The translations under genes and the position numbers were made by a program. Positions 46,069 through 57,200 of a stretch of DNA of 64,000 bases are shown here, in pieces. The DNA comes from Mesotaenium endlicherianum. Taxonomy: Eukaryota; Streptophyta; Zygnematophyceae; Zygnematales; Mesotaeniaceae. The first letter of the stretch is position 1. Each line of letters starts with the position of its first letter. The stretch is taken from NCBI GenBank assembly GCA_009602735.1, contig WELA01011368.1:241758-305757 (forward strand), read 5' to 3'. Under the pieces are notes generated by a model. That model was not told the origin of the DNA, searched no databases, and was given only the letters and a program-made list of their open reading frames with translations.

Positions 46069-46189
46069 TCCCTCCAACTTAAATTTAAAGGTGGGCTGCC
46101 TGTCACAACTGTCACTAACTGTCACATNAAATTTAAAGGTGGGCTGCCTGTCACAACTGTCACTAACTGTCACATCTCCCTCCAACTTA
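46069..46189 (-). promoter_or_regulatory. Two polypurine-tract-like motifs between pol and ORF3 of B2
   Basis: TAAGTTGGAGGGAG occurs on the minus strand at 46176-46189 and again at 46069-46082. It is the same word as before the 3' LTR. Between them lies a ~47 bp duplicated segment with an N at its junction. Confidence 0.6.
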
Positions 46190-46249
46190 TATGGAGACAG
46201 GACCTCCTGTCACCTTCCCGTGTCAACTGAAATGACCATTAGGGAGGTG

Positions 46250-49200
46250 CCCCAGCCGCCCCAAGGTGGAACTGTTTCAACGCCCCTTTGGCATTGGTCA
46301 GCTGATCTTTAAATTCCCAAGTGTCCCCAGAGGCATCGTAACCCTTCCATCGGATGAGGTACTTCATGACATATTTAGACGATCGACGGACCGAGCGAGC
46401 GTCTAAAATCTCATCGACCTCATACTCCTCAGGATCGCCGTCCCGGACAGCGGGGACCGGTCCCGGTTGGACAGGTCACCGACCTGTGAACAGTGAATCA
46501 CCTTTGATGTATGGTTCCAGGTAGGAGACATTAAAGACCGGGTGACCCTTGTAGTCAGCTGACATGTTCAGTTTGTAAGCATTCTGACCGACACGACGTA
46601 CCACCGAATATGGACCGACCCAGACAGGGCCAAGCTTTTTCTTGACCACACCAGGGAGGTACAGGTGCTGAGAATGCAGTTTGACTAAATCCCCCTTGGA
46701 AAATGTCAGTTCCCGACGGTGTTGATTAGCGTATTTTTGTTGGTTTTCTTGGGCCTTGTGCAAGTTTCGTTGGACTTCTGACAGGGTGTCAGCAAAATCC
46801 TGAGTTAAGTGGAGGGAGACCGGGTTGTCAATCCCTTCAGGGTGAGTTAAAGATTCCCCTAGCACATCTAAAGGAGAGTTAGGGACTCTACCCAGGCTGA
46901 GTTCAAAAGGAGTCTTGCCCGTTGACGCGTGCACCGCACTGTTGACCGCAAACTGAATTTGAGGCAACAGGTCATCCCAATTATCTTGTTTTTGGTTAAT
47001 ATATGCTCTCAGCACCTCCTGCAGAACTCGGTTAGTACTTTCAGTTTGCCCATCAGTCTGAGGGTGGTTTGCTGTGCTGAGCAGCTGTTTGACTCCCATT
47101 AACCCCATTAAAGCTCTCCAGAACTTAGAGGTGAATTTTGAGTCTCTGTCTGAGATGATATTAGAAGGGAGCCCATGTTGGCATACTACATGGTTGTAAA
47201 ACTGTCTCGCTGTTTCGAGTGCAGTCACTTTGACAGTTGTGGGGATAAAAATGACCATTTTTGTCAGTTTATCCACGACTACCAGTATTGAATCATGCCC
47301 GTTGGCAGTTCTTGGTAGTGAGACCACCCAGTCCATGGATATAGTTTCCCAGCGTCCCGCTGGGATGGGTAGCGGTTGCAAGAGACCTCCGGGTGGTGTG
47401 TGCCGAGACTTATTTCTCTGACACTGGTCACAGGACTTGACATATTTCAAGACTTCCCGGGGTAACCCCTCCCAATGATAATGTTTTGCCAATTTGCCAA
47501 CAATTTTGGCCTGCCCCTAATGTCCACCCAGGAGACTGTCATGCGCTTGACTCAGTAAGAGAGACCTTATTTCAAGGTTATTAGGAATGACCAGCTTCAG
47601 CCTGCCTGAAGTGGTTTCAGTCACCCAGACCCCTCCCTTAAGCTTATACCCGAGTGTAGTAGCACGACACACACCAGTAGTGGGGCTGGGCTCAAATGTT
47701 GGGTCAGAAAGGTAGGCTTTCCTAAGTTGTTCAAGGAAGGACTTTTTCACCTTTAGTGAAGTGAGTGTACACAGGACTTTATCTACAGCATGCTGACTAG
47801 AGTTCTTTTCTTGCAAGTCAGGTCTTCTAGATAGTGCATCAGCAGGATTCAACTTTCCCGATTTGTAGACGATCTGGACTTGGAACTGCTCCAGCATCTG
47901 GCTCCAGCGGTTCTCCCTCCTCGACAGCTTGGACTTCTTCTGAAAGTGGGTCAGAGCTAGATGATCTGTAATCACCTTAAAAGCTTTACCATGTAAGTAT
48001 GCTCTCCACTGTTTGAGTACATGAACGATAGCTAGCAGCTCTTTATTATGCACTGAGTAATTAATCTCCGCTGGATTAAATTTCATAGACTCATACAACA
48101 GAGGGTGCCACTCCTGCCGTACCTTACCATCCTTTGTGGTTTTGTCAGCAGGCTGCAACAAAATAGCACCCATGGCAAAATCAGAGGCATCAGTAACCAC
48201 CTGCACCGGTTTGCTGGGGTCATACACGGCTAGCACTGGGGCAGAACAAAGGGCATCTTTAAGGGTCTGGAAGGCAGCCTGCTGCTCTTCCCCCCACACA
48301 TACCCGATGTCTTTCTTAGTAAGGTCAGTCAGTTTACTGGCCTTTGTGGAATAATTCTCAATAAATCTCCTATAGTAGTTAGCCAACCCGAGGAAGGATC
48401 TAACTTCAGAGACAGACTGTGGTACTGGCCAGTCCCTTATGGTCTGGACTTTCTTAGGATCCACACTGATGCCCTCTTTACTGACAACGTGGCCTAAGAA
48501 TTCAATACTTTCCTTAAAGAAATCACACTTGCTCATTTTAGCATATAAGTGATTTTTCCGCATAGTGTCCAGGACTGTCTTGAAGTGTTCAGTGTGCTGA
48601 GCTTCATCTTTAGAGAAAATTAAAATATCATCCAGGAAAACTTGCACAAACTTATCCAAATAAGGCCTGAAAATGTCATTCATAGCACCCATAAAGGTAG
48701 CAGGAGCATTAGTCAGTCCAAATGGCATCACGTTGAACTCATAGTGTCCATAGCGTGTGCGGAAGGCAGTCTTGTGTTCATCCGCTTCAGCAATTCTAAT
48801 TTGATGATAACCACTCTTGAGATCTATCTTACTGAACACCTTAGCGCCAGACAGGGTATCAAGCAAGTCCTCGATTCTGGGTAAAGCATACTTGTTCTTT
48901 ACTGTAATTCTGTTCAGGGCTCTGTAATCCACACACATCCGCATACTGCCATCCTTTTTCTTAACAAATAGGATGGGTGCGCCGTAAGGTGATTTACTGG
49001 AAGAAATATAACCATTTTCCTCAAGCTCTGCACTCTGTGTTTTCAACTCCTCGCTCTCCACATAAGACAAGCCATACGTGCGTTGCCAAGGTGGCTGACT
49101 CCCAGGTAATAGATCAATCCTATGATCTACTTCCCTCTTAGGGGATAGTCCTGGAGGCATATTAAATACATCAGTGTACTCAGCAACAATTCTTGCAGCA

Positions 49201-49955
49201 GTAGGGTGCTCCGGAGGGCTTACCTTTTTCTCAACCATTTCTTCAGGTTGAGGAGGTACCTCTCTTAGCAGCAGACAGAACATTCTGTCTTCCTTCTGGT
49301 TCCAGCTTTTGACGAACTCCATTGCATTCAGCAACTTGCATCCTTCTGGAAGCCTCTTCTTTTCCTTCATTTGCCATCCACACAGGACAAGAGGAAGAGC
49401 ACTGGTGGGTGCCAAGTCAGTCTGCCCATCACTGGCTCCTCTCACTTTAACTGTACCTCTGCTCCAACACACTTCAGCTTGATGTCTATTAAGCCAGGAC
49501 CTGCCTAGCACGAGATCATAAAAGCCAGTGTTGAGTACCTCAAATGTAAGCGTTTCAGTTAGAACTGCAATGCCAGAACCTAACTGGACCTCAATAGGCT
49601 TGGTTATAACTCCTCCCGGGATACTTGAGGCATCTCCAAGGAATATTTTTCTATTCCCTTGGGTGACAGTAGGCAGCCTTAGCCGCTTAACTAAGTCCTT
49701 GTGGATAAAAGTATGTGACGCCCCTCCGTCAACAAATGCCCTCACCTTCCTACCTGCAATCATGCAATGCAGTAGGATAGGGGGGACTGTCTTTTCCTGA
49801 CTTTCGCATTGTTCTCCTGACGTAGCAAAGAAATGTTGGACATCAGGTGGAACAAGAGCATCCAGAGTGTGCACTCTCTGGACGTCTATATTGCTGATGG
49901 TCTCCTTTATCTGGTTGTCAGGCATGCATAGTGAATCCAGTTCAGCAGGACCCAT
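46250..49955 (-). pseudogene. B2 Pol: protease, reverse transcriptase, RNase H, integrase, chromodomain
   Basis: Same domain series as B1 with very similar sequence ([71 protein letters not shown]). The chromodomain region lies at the low-coordinate end. A small number of breaks; otherwise complete in extent. Confidence 0.9.
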
Positions 49956-50023
49956 AATACCTGCTACGAGGGCAGCTAGTGACGACTCACTATCTCTAGC
50001 ATCCTCACAGTCAGTAGACTGGA

Positions 50024-51502
50024 TTACTGACTGTTGCTGTCTTTTAAAGGCTGGTCTTTTCTCTCGACCTTAGGCAGGTGCTTGACCGGACACTGTTCTC
50101 TGTAGTGGCCTTTCTGCTGACAATGGTAGCAAGTAGATTTTGCTGAGGCTGGTCTCGGCTTAGTCCTACCACCACCCCTTCCATAGCCACCTCGAGAGGG
50201 ACCACCTCTACCTCTAGACTGAATAGCATTGTACTCATACTCATATTCATCACCCTGATTATCCTCAGCCTGGTCTCCTTCAACTGCATTGTAGGAACCG
50301 TGGGGCTTTTTGACAATCTTAGACACCAAAGCGTTACTCTGGCGCTTGTGATTGAACTGCTGCTGATCCCAGGCGTCAGCATCCTGGATCAAGTCAGCCA
50401 GTTTCTCATACTTTTTCTCAGCAAAATGACCAGAGACCTCGGATTTCAAGCCATACCTGAAGTATGCTATCCTATACCGTTCTGGCAAATCAGGCTGCTT
50501 CATCATGTTCTCTTGGAACTTTTGAGCAAACTCAGCAACTGAAGTGGTCTGCTTCAGTGTCAGGGAGATCATCGCATAGATAGCTTTCTCCTGCTGGTTG
50601 ATGACATCAAACTTCTCATGCAACTTCTCGACAAACTCTACCCACGTAGGGTCACCGAGTTGCCGAGCCTTACGCTCTTCCTTCCAGTAAAGCCACCAGT
50701 CTGCGGCACTGCCTTTCAGTAGCGCACCGGTGTGCCTGACCTTCTCGTAATCTTGCAGTTCTGGGTAGTTCTCCAGCCACTGCTCAACATCCGCGAGAAA
50801 CTTGATCAGGTAATATTTTCTGTTTCCCTCAGGATCATAGTCCTGGGGAGGTTTCGGCTTGGGCTTACTAGGCCCTCGGCCACCACCACTAGTGGTGTGA
50901 GACCCCAGTTGGTCTCTGTCCCGGAGTAGGGACATTATGATTCTTTTGTCCTCCTGCTGGGACTGATACATGGTCGCCATTTGCGACTGCATCTGAACGA
51001 ACAATGCTCCCAAGTCTACATTTTGGGGTGGTAGATTAGCAAATGCAGCAGCAGCATTGGCATCTACTCGCTGAGTAGTGTCCTCAACAATCCCTCTTGC
51101 TCCTGCAGCAGCAATTCCTGCCGCATTCAGCCGGTCACGTATTTGACCTAGGGGTACATTGAGTTGTACGGCAGGAGGTGGGTTCAGAACATTGGCCCTT
51201 GATGCCATAAGTTCTTCAACAGTGCGCTCGTCAGCTGGCTGTCCTTCCCTCCTTTGTATATCTTCAGCGGCCTTTGCTACTTGTTCAGCTTCTAGTCTGG
51301 CTATCTCCTCCTCAGCTTGCTGAGCTGCGACTGAGGCAATAGCAGCTGCCTCATCTGCAGCCTCCCTAGCTGCAGTATCCGCTACTGCTTCCGAATAGGT
51401 ACGGTTTCCCGCTACATGGCTTTCCGCCTGGATTTTGACATTCTCGTTATCCTGGTTTTCCATGTCTCGGGAGTTGCTAGTTTGAGACCTTGTCCTTACC
51501 AT
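50024..51502 (-). CDS. B2 Gag
   Basis: 492 residues, same length as B1 Gag and differing at about two residues near the N-terminus. CCHC knuckle [14 protein letters not shown] near the C-terminal end, RGG-like stretch before it. Such near identity over 1.5 kb in two separate insertions points to recent common ancestry or gene conversion. Confidence 0.93.
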   Translation of the reverse strand: MVRTRSQTSNSRDMENQDNENVKIQAESHVAGNRTYSEAVADTAAREAADEAAAIASVAAQQAEEEIARLEAEQVAKAAEDIQRREGQPADERTVEELMASRANVLNPPPAVQLNVPLGQIRDRLNAAGIAAAGARGIVEDTTQRVDANAAAAFANLPPQNVDLGALFVQMQSQMATMYQSQQEDKRIIMSLLRDRDQLGSHTTSGGGRGPSKPKPKPPQDYDPEGNRKYYLIKFLADVEQWLENYPELQDYEKVRHTGALLKGSAADWWLYWKEERKARQLGDPTWVEFVEKLHEKFDVINQQEKAIYAMISLTLKQTTSVAEFAQKFQENMMKQPDLPERYRIAYFRYGLKSEVSGHFAEKKYEKLADLIQDADAWDQQQFNHKRQSNALVSKIVKKPHGSYNAVEGDQAEDNQGDEYEYEYNAIQSRGRGGPSRGGYGRGGGRTKPRPASAKSTCYHCQQKGHYREQCPVKHLPKVERKDQPLKDSNSQ

Positions 51503-51536
51503 ACAAAGAAGACTGTGATAACTGCTCCGATACCAC

Positions 51537-52257
51537 TGAAATGAATCGACTTACCAAATAGGCGATTAACAATTAATAAAGATCTTTATATCAGCAAGTA
51601 ATCTTTATGGTAATTTCCGTTAACTGGTTAAACGGCAAAGGACAATACACTAGCAGTGAATAATACTCGTCAGTCAAATGCGAGTAAACTAGCATCAATA
51701 ATGCAAATCAGTAAACTCATACATAAGCAAGGTTAGAAGACAGTGCGTATCAATGGCTTCTCGCCTTGGATTCAGATCTCTCTCAGTAAGCTGTACAAGA
51801 GAGTTGGCCTCGTTTCCGAATGCCTAACTCAAGTGCAATGCCTAGCATATGTACATGGAATGAGTTTACTGTTCAACGGTCAGTGCGATGGCACCGCCTA
51901 CCCGGGAGTTAACCACGTTGGTAGGACCTCGGTTAACCAAATCCACCGCCATCTCCCATCATCCCGAATCGCCATCCATCATAGGGATTTCATCTGGCCA
52001 TTCATCTAGCATACCACACTTAGATGCATATCGAGGCAGTTAGCTGCTACCGAGTACGGAAGTCAGCTGGCTGTCAAAGAATGTGTCAGCAAGCTGACTT
52101 AAGTTGACCTCAGCCTACTACTTCCGGCCAAGTCATTAAACTGATGTTAAGGATAAAGTCTAGCAGACTGATTGTTAACTATAGTTCAGCGGGCTGAACT
52201 TATTTAACTATATTATTTAAATTAATATTATATTAACCAGTATACTGATTCATTACA
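51537..52257 (-). repeat. 5' LTR of B2
   Basis: 721 bp; the primer site (minus strand TGGTATCGGAGC) adjoins it at about 51524-51535. Confidence 0.93.
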
Positions 52258-52635
52258 GTTGGACAAGCTAGCACACTCACACGCGCACAATCACTCTCTA
52301 GAATATTCTACTACACAATTCACTAACTTCTCACGGAGTTCTAGAAATTCCACGATCACTTTCGCACTCTACGTAATTGTACGTAGTTTCTGGAACTCTC
52401 ATGTTTCAATGTCCTACTTCCTGGACTCCAACCGAAATTTTCGTCACTGAACCTGTCCTTGTCACTAAATAGAATCTATGACATTAAAAACTCACTAAAA
52501 ACTTCCAAAATTCATAACTTTCTCAATACTTGTCCAAATGACTTGAAGTAAAGGCCAAAGTTCTTTTAAAATTACACTCTATGCATATAAAATACTAGAA
52601 AGATACAAACTACATATTCATAACCTTACACATAG

Positions 52636-52912
52636 CTTCTCTTGACGCTTGCACGGTTGCTTCATAGGTGGCCAAGCCCACTTGGTCGTGGACGGTCATT
52701 TGAAAGGCTGCCCACTCATTTGCGGGAACTCCTTGTGGTGGGGTCAACTTTGCTTTAGCGGCTGCCACGGGATTTGACGGTGCTCCTCCTTGTGGTGCTT
52801 CTTGTTGTTGCAGATTTTCTCGAGTGTGCTCTCCGATGGGCGCTAGAGGAGAGTCTCTTGGAGATGAAGTGCTTCCTTCGAAAGCTTGCTGTTGGTCTTG
52901 AGGATCGGCCAT
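52636..52912 (-). pseudogene. A2 Gag, N-terminal part
   Basis: Starts [13 protein letters not shown] like A1 Gag and has a single copy of the 25-residue unit that is doubled in A1. It ends at the CATAG target site of the family C insertion. Confidence 0.88.
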
Positions 52913-52949
52913 CTTCTCGTGTTACCAAAGTGCCTAGCTCCGATACCGC

Positions 52950-53451
52950 TGTTGTGAAACAGATAGATAAAGTACTTAGTAAAATAGAATACTTTATCTA
53001 CTCAAGACAAGGATCTTTGAACACAAGTGGTAGCTTCTTGAAAGAAAGATGGCTTCTTGAAAGTTAATATATATCTAAAATATGGCAAGTACAAGAGTGA
53101 TTTGGGAATGTCTTCTATGTTCTAGCTCTTGTTTATATACTTGCTACATAAGTAATTTCTAGGAAGGTGTATGTTTATGTGTTGGCACCCAACACATTCC
53201 AGAATTTGCCACCTCTTTTTAGAATAATGTACACATGTCCTTTTGACCTAAAAATGGCACATTTGACTTTTGCCACATCGTTTTCTTCTAGGTCCTTCCT
53301 CTAACTTCGAAAATGTTTTAGAAGGTTTAAAGGACATGAACCAAATCACTAGAGTATCTATTCACACTTGATTCCACACAATACTTCTCCAAATATATTC
53401 AAAAGCATTAAAATATATGCATACTAATATATTACAGCTCAAATCACTTCA
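52950..53451 (-). repeat. 5' LTR of A2
   Basis: 502 bp; the primer site reads TAGCTCCGATACC on the plus strand just to its left. TTCTT follows at 53452. Confidence 0.9.
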
Positions 53452-53456
53452 TTCTT

Positions 53457-54256
53457 CCTCGTGGACGTCACTGCATGCCTTAAGTTCTGTCGCGTCACTC
53501 AACTTGCATGCAGGCCTCGTGACGGTTGCGCGTGCTCCCTTAACTCTTCGATTGGCGTACACACTTTCGTGGCTTCTAGTCCATGTCTCCTGTTGTGCCA
53601 GTTCTGACGTGGCAGCTCCATGAAGGGCTGCTGCCGAGCTGGCCTGCTTACTCAGCGTGGCTTGACTCGTCCATTGCTAAGCTCGCTGCTGAGTCAGCTC
53701 TCTCTGACTTGATAGTCGCTAAGCTAGCTGCTGGGTCAGCTTCCTTGACTCGACAGCTGCTGGCATGGACCGTTTGGTGGGGTCAACCTTGCAGCTGACC
53801 TGGCTGTTCAAACCGCACCCATTACTAAGTGTCGCTTTTGACCCGCCTCGGCCCCGCGCTTGCGCGTGTCAGGACTTTGACTTTATTGCTTACTTTATAC
53901 ACATTAGCAGCCTTGGTCGGTTAGTCAACGCCAACTAAAGCAGCCGTGACTTGCGTCACGCATGCCGTGCCGTCCAAATGGTAAATGTCGCGACACCTGT
54001 CCTGGTTGTGTGATGAGGACCCGGAATGAGGACGGAAGGGTTCGCGGCGTGAACGAACATGCCGTCGATTTGATAGACGTGAAGAACAACGAAGTAGCAG
54101 TCCTGCTGATTAGTGCAGCAGCGAGCCATGCAGAAGTTCATTCTATAGACAGTGATGACTCGTCAAACAGGTAAATTCACTTGATAGGATCACAAGGCTG
54201 TCTATATGGAAAGTTGAGGGCTGCAACAATACTTCTTTCAAATATTTCTGCTGAAA
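53457..54256 (+). other. Upstream region of CPSF73
   Basis: Between A2 and the CPSF73 start. It contains short repeats around 53640-53780 (GCTAAGCTNGCTGCTGNGTCAGCT, twice). A 70-residue plus-strand frame at 53962-54174 is without recognisable domain and may be 5' leader sequence. The promoter is expected here; I could not place it. Confidence 0.5.
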
Positions 54257-57200
54257 ATGTCAAAACGCAAGGAGGTCACCGGAGATGTGAGGGACAAGCT
54301 GGAGATTACGCCCCTGGGAGCTGGAAGCGAGGTTGGCCGCTCATGTGTCTACATGTCTTACAAGGGGAAGAATGTTTTGGTATGTCGTCATTTCTTTATT
54401 TGCAGAGAAACGGCAGGGCACAGTATGTATCATGATTGCTGGCATCGAACGAATCGCGATCAAAGCACCAGACTAGGCTTGCTTTTCCCCCCAGAATCAC
54501 TGTGTCCGCGTGAAAAAGGCTCCGAGGTAAGTCGAAGCGAGCTGCATGATGTTATCAACGTCGAAGACGAATAGGTGGTCTGTCCTTCAGGAAGTTGTGA
54601 TGAATTAGCTGCAATGGTGGGTGAGCAACTGAAATCGTCTCAACAATGGCTGCAAGTTAGAACGTTGGAAATGTATAGACGGTTCATTCAATACACTATC
54701 TCAATATTCCTCTGTTCTAGTAATCAGTGCTTCAATCCAACCTAAGTGCACATTATGTGCAGCCCGGTTGACTTGTGTCTTGACACACTTCCATTCTTTT
54801 ATCCCAGTTTGATTGCGGGATACATCCGGCATACTCCGGAATTGCATCACTGCCCTACTTTGATGAGATAGACCCAGCCACTATTGACGTTCTGCTAGTG
54901 ACCCAGTAAGATTTCTGCCCAGCTCAGAGTCCCTTCCTATGTATCAGTATGTTGGTCAGTCGTGCTCACCTTCAAACGCCTAAACATTATGTAGGTGCCT
55001 ATGTATGGCTGTACCTTTGAGGGAAGTTAGTCAAAGGGAGCTGCTCAATCATGCTTTGGTGTATGGCATCCATTAGTTGCTGCTGTTTGTTGCATCAGTC
55101 TCCCTTTTTTGCGTTTAATAAATTTGGGAAAGCAGCATGCGAAACATGTTTGTGTGTGTGTGAAAAAGAGAGCGAGAGAGTGAGAGAGTGCGAGAGGTAG
55201 GGAGGGAGAGGGAGGGAGAGGGAGGCAGGCAGGGAGGGAGAAGGGACGGAGGAAAGAAGAGAGGGAAAGAGGGAGAGAGGGAAAGTGGGAGAGGGAGGGA
55301 GGGAGAGAGGGAGGGGGAGGGAGGAAGGAGGTTTTGCATGAGAACCGAAGAGCGGGAGCAAGAGGTGGAGAGGCAGAGGGAAGAAGGGAGGGATGGAGGG
55401 ACGGGGAGAGAGAGGACAAGCGAACCCCGGGCAGACACTACTAGGAATTGTGCTTTGTGTGCTACCTGGACGTAAGTATTTAAGTTTTATACCAACGATA
55501 TGTTAGGGTCAATTTGAGTCAATTTCAAATGAATTTGATCAGCAAATAACGGGCTCAAGTGCCTGATATCCTCATCAATCTCTAGTTATTACCCCTACGC
55601 AAGCTCGACTCTTATGGGGCTGTGGAATATTGCAATATGGGAGGGAGAGGTAGAGAGGGAGGGAAAGAGAGAGGACAACACGTGGCACATGCAGCAATGG
55701 GAGGCTGTAGAGGAAATGTGCGGGAGTCGTCAGATGTCCTTGCTCGATTGTGCAAAGTTGCGTCTCGCCCACTCTCACGTGCAGCAAAACCTAGTCGCGT
55801 CAATTCCTGCATGTATCGTGCACGCGATGAAGCTCACGTTGACCGCCAGAGCTTGCCCTGAGCTTTTGCGAAAGAGAAGACCCGATGGCTGCCCCATGCA
55901 AGTAGGTGTGGTCTGCAATGGCAAGGAGGTGTCTGGATGTGCCTCTCCCCTCTGGAGGCTGGCTTGCTCCTCCTCTGACAAGTGTCCCCCTCTTGGCTGC
56001 AGCTTCCATTTGGACCACTCCGCGTCGCTCCCATACTTCTTACAGAAGGTACGCCCCATGGATTCCTCGAGCTTTGACACCGGCTCCGAACACAGGCTCC
56101 TTGAGCCAGGCATGTCTGGCATTGCAAGATAGACGCTGTGTGCTCTGTTGTCTGTGTGTGTGCGCGCGTGCCTGCAGGCAAGCACGCGTTATTGTATGGT
56201 GAAGTCGCTCTCAGGCATGAATAAGATGTGATGAACTGGAGCTCAAGGATGAGTTCGCTGTTCTGAGCAGGCATGTCTGTCATTGCCTTATGTCATTCGC
56301 GAGGCGATTGCGGCTGACAAACAAGCGGGGGGCGGGTGCTGGTTGGGATGGGGGACTCTCTGCGATGCGCGCATGCGCGCACGCTCGCACGCTTGCTTGT
56401 ATGTGCTGGCAGACAAACTTCAAAGGGCGCGTGTTCATGACGCACGCCACCAAGGCCGTGTACAACCTGCTGCTGCAGGACTTTGTGAAGGTCAGCAAGG
56501 TGGCGGTGGATGACACGCTGTTCGACGAGAACGACATCCGCGAGAGCCTCAAGAAGATCGAGGTGAGGAGCGCAAATGGAGGGCTCCCCGCTGCCCCCAA
56601 CTGTTGGTCTCCCCAAGCTCCCCTCCCCCCCCTTCCCGCCTTCCCTTGCCTTCCCCGGCCGCGGCAGCCCCTATGCCAAAGCTCGTCGTCGTCGTCATCT
56701 CTTCCCGTGGCCTTGGGCGTCAGTCTCGACTGTCTTCTTGCTCATCCTGATTCCTTCGTGCTGTGCCGTCTCGTCTCGCATGTAGCTCACGCCTTACCGG
56801 GCAGCAGCCGCGGGCCGTGCATCCGCAGGTTCGAGGCTCTCTTCTTCCCTGTCTCTACGATGGCAAGGCGGAGAGGAGGGCACTTGAGCATCGGAGCAGC
56901 CCTCTGCAGAGGGAGGGAGGTAAGTTTGGCTCCAAAGCAGGGCCTGATCAACTTTTGGGGTTGAGGTTGTGCAGACGATCGACTTCCACCAGGTGCAGGA
57001 GGTGACGGGCATCAAGTTCTGGTGCTACACGGCCGGCCACGTGCTGGGCGCGGCCATGTTCATGGTGGACATCGCGGGCGTGCGCGTGCTGTACACGGGC
57101 GACTACAGCCGCGAGGAGGACCGGCACCTGCGCGCGGCGGAGCTGCCGCCGTTCTCGCCGGAGCTGTGCATCATCGAGTCCACGTATGGCGTGCAGCAGC

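Larger units (their letters stand above)
43384..52257 (-). mobile_element. Family B copy 2 (B2), inner level of the nest
   Basis: An 8874 bp minus-strand relative of B1 with 721 bp LTRs (5' 51537-52257, 3' 43384-44104; about 97% identical) and target-site duplication GTTGG at 43379-43383 and 52258-52262. Order as in B1: gag, pol with chromodomain, ORF3. Gag is open; Pol and ORF3 are nearly whole with a few breaks, some possibly from assembly. It sits inside the family C unit, so it is the youngest layer here. Confidence 0.95.
43049..52630. mobile_element. Family C insertion, probable solo LTR, middle level of the nest
   Basis: Two pieces, 43049-43383 and 52263-52630, add up to about 703 bp once the B2 element and one TSD copy are left out. 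The unit starts TGAAAGGGGG and ends CCTTACA (TG...CA) and is flanked by CATAG at 43044-43048 and 52631-52635. The target is a family A gag codon run seen uninterrupted in A1 near 8257. No coding sequence is present. Size, ends and 5 bp duplication fit a solo LTR; with no second copy in the window, a small non-autonomous element remains possible. Orientation is not resolved. Confidence 0.8.
37342..53451 (-). mobile_element. Family A copy 2 (A2), minus strand, outer level of a three-level nest
   Basis: A minus-strand relative of A1 with LTRs at 37342-37843 (3') and 52950-53451 (5'), both 502 bp, and target-site duplication TTCTT at 37337-37341 and 53452-53456. Pol remains lie at about 38518-42200 and gag at about 42122-43043 and 52636-52912, the gap in gag being the family C insertion. 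It is broken in several places and its LTRs differ more than those of A1, so it is older. The right edge lies about 0.8 kb upstream of the CPSF73 start codon. Confidence 0.93.

Noticed and set aside
55045-55475. Proline/serine/leucine-rich or glycine/arginine-rich frames
   Set aside because: They come from the purine tract within CPSF73 intron 2, between well-supported exons.
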